Positions 60,271 to 64,000 of a stretch of DNA of 64,000 bases are shown here, piece by piece (within the stretch, counting starts at the first letter, position 1; every line of letters starts with the position of its first letter). The notes beneath the pieces were generated by a model. That model did no database searches, was not told where the DNA came from, and worked only from the letters and a program-made list of their open reading frames with translations. The position numbers were made by a program, and so were the translations under genes. Source of the stretch: Fomitopsis serialis (taxonomy: Eukaryota; Basidiomycota; Agaricomycetes; Polyporales; Fomitopsidaceae). The DNA lies in contig NW_025955113.1 of the NCBI RefSeq assembly GCF_022376445.1, forward strand, positions 34,393 to 98,392. The letters are read 5' to 3'.

Positions 60271-61463
60271 CCGTCATCGTCACTACTGTGCTGTCCATGT
60301 ATGCATGCTGCTTCAATCTTATAGTTCTTTGATGGGGGCTCGCTGCTGTCTGGTTTAGTGGATAGGAATAGACCTCCAAGCCGCATATATGCCATGATGA
60401 TCGCCATGGGTGATGTCGTTCGCCAAATAGCAGGTCCGTCAGCATCCTCAATTCCCGCTGACTCAACTGTTCTGCGCTTGCTCTAGACCCCAATTCGTCA
60501 ACATGTGTCCCTGTGACTGTGCCAATAAGCTGTCCACGCACTAGCGCTCAGGACTGGCGACGAAGCAGATGGATGCACTGGTTGGGCCGCCGTTCGTCCG
60601 CTGTTCGTGCACCGCCTGCATGGTGTCGTCCAGAAGTCGAGAGACAATGACCTCGCTTTTGTTCCTGCTGCCGAGCTGCCCGCCTTCTACGTCAGTGACC
60701 ACTCGTAGAAAGGAGCGATGCCACGCTGGAGCACGGCGGAACACAGCGCATCGAGTCCGTGCGGATGCGTCATGCTCGAACTCTATTCACCGCGACGAAC
60801 CTTGCACCAACCCCAAGCGCTGGATGGTGGAGTATCAGTCCACCCAGCCAAATTATAATCTCGGATGGTTGGTAAAATCCAGGAAGCAAGTAGACAAATG
60901 CTTTCAGTTTACCCATTCAAACTGGATAACTGGGTTTGACGCATACGGGTGGAGTTGACTCGGAGTGTAGGCGGGCGAGAGAAGCTTGTGGCATGGCGTG
61001 TGGCCTGTGCCCAATAACTTCCACAGGCGATGTTCACTCGAATCTTAACAGAGCGCTCTGATAGATTAACTTATGTTCATTCTCAGAACGCGAGTGCGGT
61101 GAACACGTGAAGAAAATTGCTGCATCGACCGTCACAGCATCATGCCGCTGAGCTGCGGGGATTAGGGTGCCGAACACACTGCACACGCCTATTTTGGGTC
61201 GAAAGACTCATAGCCGCCTCCCGGGCTCATATCCACCTCCCACTGCCCGTACAGCTCTCGTTCGTAACAGGCGAGATGGCCAAACGTACTAAGACCGTTC
61301 ATGTAAGTTTTGTCCTTTTCACCGCTTAGTTACCTGACCGGGAGACTGCGTAGGTGTATCGCATACGCTTCGCTACATAAAAAGGTACTACCCTGCGAGC
61401 TCCGCGGCTTCATCCTGTTCCACCCCGCCCGTTTATCACTCAGCGGGTTCCAAACTCATCGTC
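60271..61463. other. Intergenic stretch, nothing recognised
   Basis: 1.2 kb without gene or repeat. ACATAAAAAGG at about 61374-61384 is a TATA-like box about 85 bp before the next ATG. Confidence 0.5.
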
Positions 61464-61901
61464 ATGGCGGATTCTGCTGGTATTGAGCATGTCCTCACCG
61501 ACCTGGCGACGACGACGTCAAACCTGCGTACAGCTCCCATCGGCGTAGTCGAGGACTATCGGACAATAGCTAGCGAGGTGGACCACTTTCGATTTGTCCT
61601 CGCCGTCATCGAGCGAATTGTGCTGCCCGTCGCGCGGCAGTCACACACGACGCTAGCCTCGTTGATCTCCGACAAGGTCGGAGTTTACAAGGAAACCATC
61701 AGGGCTTTCATGAAGACCTTCGAGCAATATGACAAGGTGTTCGGACGAGCCTCACATCCGGGGGAAGGAGGCATGGTCGCACGCACATACTGGAAGTTCC
61801 ACTGGCGGCTTCGGGGCAAAGACAAGACCTCCTTTCTCAGGACTCTGCTACGTGCAGCTTACCTCGACTTGGGTGCGGCTGTCGCCCTGTTGACTCTGTA
61901 G
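61464..61901 (+). CDS. Small helical protein of an Agaricomycete-specific family
   Basis: Single exon, 145 residues. I cannot name the family. The layout recalls the helical N-terminal domain of many uncharacterised fungal proteins: VVEDYRTIASEVDHFRFVLA, LPVARQSHTTLASLISDKV, IRAFMKTFEQYDKVFGR and YWKFHWRLRGKDK, ending AAVALLTL. No signal peptide or membrane segment. A decayed paralogue at 63550-63984 shares the same block order and the same LALLTL-type ending, which supports both the reading frame and the stop. A TATA-like box lies about 85 bp upstream. A helical interaction module is the most that can be said. Confidence 0.65.
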   Translation: MADSAGIEHVLTDLATTTSNLRTAPIGVVEDYRTIASEVDHFRFVLAVIERIVLPVARQSHTTLASLISDKVGVYKETIRAFMKTFEQYDKVFGRASHPGEGGMVARTYWKFHWRLRGKDKTSFLRTLLRAAYLDLGAAVALLTL

Positions 61902-63436
61902 GCTTCTCATCTTGATCTTATCTGTATCACGACGTTCGCTAAACAGTACTTAGCCATGTCACCAGCGGTGTGCCAAACCTATCAAGGCTGACTGTCTACA
62001 AACCACAGACAGGTAACGGTGTCGTACGGGAACGAAAGAGCGCGGCCTCAATTGTACGATTTTCACTTTGTGGTTCTCGCCAGCTACTGATAACACGTGT
62101 CACGTCTCCGTAGGAGCTTCAAGGCCTCACTAACGTGCCCCTGGGTGGAGGATACGTCCCTGGTGGATCCGGGTATACAAGAAACGATCAAGCTTGCCCC
62201 AATACCGCGTTAGGTGCAGTTATTCGTGCGCGTGAAGGTACCTCAAATCACTGACCATCTTCTACCAGCGAGGGTCGCTCGTGGAATGGGAAAGGAACCC
62301 AATATCTCCCAGGACGCCGAGGTCGGGGCGAGGTAGTGGTCATTTTAGAGGCGTGTACAGAAGGTACTGAGGGTGGTAATTCGATTTTCCAGTCATATGA
62401 CTAAGCTATAGCAGTTCGAGATGTGCGCACTTGGTGCGCACTATCGGTGAAGTGGTACTAGAAAGCATGAACTTTGGTTCCTCATCGTCAAGAAGGCTTG
62501 TACCGCGGAACGGATCTGACAGACACGGCGTCATTGGTGCAAGTACAGTGTGTCGAGCAACATTGTATTCACCAGTTTCTCCTAGTTTGCATGATTCGAA
62601 AAGACAGCCAACACTGGCAAACTGCACGTTAGCTTACCCATTTCCCGTACAGGTTCGATTGCTACTTAGGCCCAATAAGCTTATCTGCCGTCTTTCCTCA
62701 GACTACCCATGCATGCCTGTGTCTGGGGGTGGATGCAGAATGGAGAATGTCGTCCTGAGATGAGATGAGGGAGAGATTGTCTTGAGAAGCTAGGCCGTCC
62801 AAAAAAACCACCTAACATACGTGCGAACAATGGCTAACGAGGAGGCGATCGCTGATTCAGAGCGCCTCCACCACAACTGCCTACATGTACGAGCGCTCGA
62901 GATTTGTGAGTTCTTGCCACGATAATCGTACAGGATGAATAGCCGTTCCAATGCGAGCTACCGGCCTCACCGACTGCGTTCTCAGTACGGCGACGTAGAT
63001 CCACAGACGACACCGCCGTTCCTTCCCCAGCACAGCGGTGCATTATTAAATTGGTAAGTTAAGGACCGGAAGGCTCCTAGATGCGCACAATTGTACAAGG
63101 TGCCCATTCGAGTTTCTTCTCGTTGTCGCCGAGAGCGGGTCAAGACATTCGTACTCACGAAGTTCATGCCACCTTGCAGGTGGATTGCTGTGCGACACGC
63201 GTCACGGACGTACTGGTACCGAATGGGAACCGTCGATCGTTCCACCTTCCGACAGGCGCGCGTCAGGTAGAGTCAATGTCCTCCGGTGTCCACCTCCCAC
63301 CATCTCTATGAGCAACAGGATCCACCCACCAGTGTCATACGCATCTGGTGGAATGGCCTCCAGGATACGCAACGTTCTTGTGCTCACCTAACAAGGCCGA
63401 GTCTGAGGATGCATTGCATGCCAGTGCTCGCAGACG
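61902..63436. other. Intergenic stretch, nothing recognised
   Basis: 1.5 kb. A minus-strand open frame at 63202-63387 (TLRILEAIPPDAYDTGGWIL) looks protein-like but has no partner exons or family, so it is not called. Confidence 0.45.
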
Positions 63437-63444
63437 TATAAAAG
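63437..63444 (+). promoter_or_regulatory. TATA box retained upstream of the helical-family pseudogene
   Basis: TATAAAAG about 110 bp before the ATG at 63550. Confidence 0.5.
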
Positions 63445-63549
63445 CGGCTCGCATTACGATGCAGTACGCACGTTACACGGACCACTACGCTTGCATTCCA
63501 CCTTGGCTCCCTCTTCAGAGGATATTGGAAGGGTCTCGTACTCATACTC

Positions 63550-63984
63550 ATGTCATCACCTCTCGGTGTCGGGGACATCATCAGCATCGTCGCGGTACTG
63601 AACAGCATGCGCCTGGCCCTCAGCGACGCTCGTGGATCAGCTGAGGATACCAGAAGATGGTTAGGGAGCTAGACCGCTTTCGTGCTGACCTCGACATCAT
63701 CAGGGGTGTCGCACTGCCCCTCGCACAAGACCTGATATGGATTTAGCATCGTCACTCTCCGACAAGCTCGATGCATACGGAGAGCCATGAAAAACTTTCA
63801 AGCAGACGATCGAAGCATACGACACGACACTAGGACACCATCTGAAGCATGAGGGGTAATTGCCCGTGTAATCCGGAAGATCGACTGGCGGCTTCGGCGT
63901 AAAAGCGAAGTCTTACAAGCCAGACAAGATATGTACGGGGCCTACTCCAGCATATCCATGACCTTAGCTTTGTTGACGCTGTGA
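63550..63984 (+). pseudogene. Decayed paralogue of the small helical protein
   Basis: It starts MSSPLGVGDIISIVAVLNSM and LALSDARGSAEDTR, then a stop. Relative blocks follow in shifting frames: RELDRFRADLDIIRGVALPL, SSLSDKLDA, TFKQTIEAYDTT, then RKIDWRLRRK and SMTLALLTL ending at 63984. Several stop codons (for example the TAG after GATATGGATT near 63745) and indels separate them. All blocks align in order with the gene at 61464-61901. Confidence 0.8.
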
Positions 63985-64000
63985 GACAATCTCTACGTTC

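Overview
The window is nuclear DNA of a filamentous basidiomycete, most likely a white-rot polypore relative (Agaricomycetes, probably Polyporales). The genes are cut by many short GT-AG introns of about 45-65 bp. The families are typical of that group: DUF6532 proteins, an expanded BTB/POZ family, F-box/LRR proteins, a multi-exon cytochrome P450 and short helical proteins found as paralogues. No bacterial operon structure, tRNA, rRNA or CRISPR array was seen. The taxonomic call is inference from gene style, not from a database search.

Layout. 1-2.6 kb: 3' part of a DUF6532 gene. 3.7-5.5 kb: an intact BTB gene and a decayed one. 5.6-9.5 kb: a repeat island made of a TIR element with TA target sites, a three-unit non-coding tandem array with conserved hairpins, and a hAT-type MITE with a perfect 8-bp target duplication. 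9.7-12 kb: a cytochrome P450. 13.5-20.4 kb: a Cdh1-type APC/C activator and, divergently, SPT7 of SAGA, which carries a 981-bp intron. 21.2-22.5 kb: a GC-rich degenerate satellite. 23.5-27.3 kb: two tandem paralogues of an unnamed family with an N-terminal PPAY motif and a C-terminal C-x-I-C tail. 28.3-35.8 kb: a BTB cluster (three intact genes, one pseudogene) around an F-box/LRR gene. 36.5-39.5 kb: a seven-bladed lactonase and a penicillin-acyltransferase-like hydrolase. 40.4-43.7 kb: a DH-BAR-SH3 Rho GEF. 43.9-45.6 kb: a CaiB/BaiF CoA-transferase. 46.8-54.0 kb: an inverted duplication of an orphan gene with the Golgi Ca/Mn ATPase PMR1 between the arms. 54.5-60.3 kb: an aldo/keto reductase and an FAD-linked oxidase with a very large internal insertion. 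61.4-64 kb: a small helical protein and a dead paralogue of it.

How the parts relate. Housekeeping genes (CDH1, SPT7, the Rho GEF, PMR1) alternate with fast-evolving accessory families. Several of these families (BTB, F-box, PPxY-bearing proteins, with Cdh1 nearby) have, or could have, roles as ubiquitin-ligase adaptors or partners. That link is inferred from domain type only.

Five otherwise convincing reading frames (DUF6532, P450, CoA-transferase, FAD oxidase twice) are each broken by what looks like one single-base indel. This may reflect residual assembly errors as much as gene death, and it should be settled before any of them is called a pseudogene.
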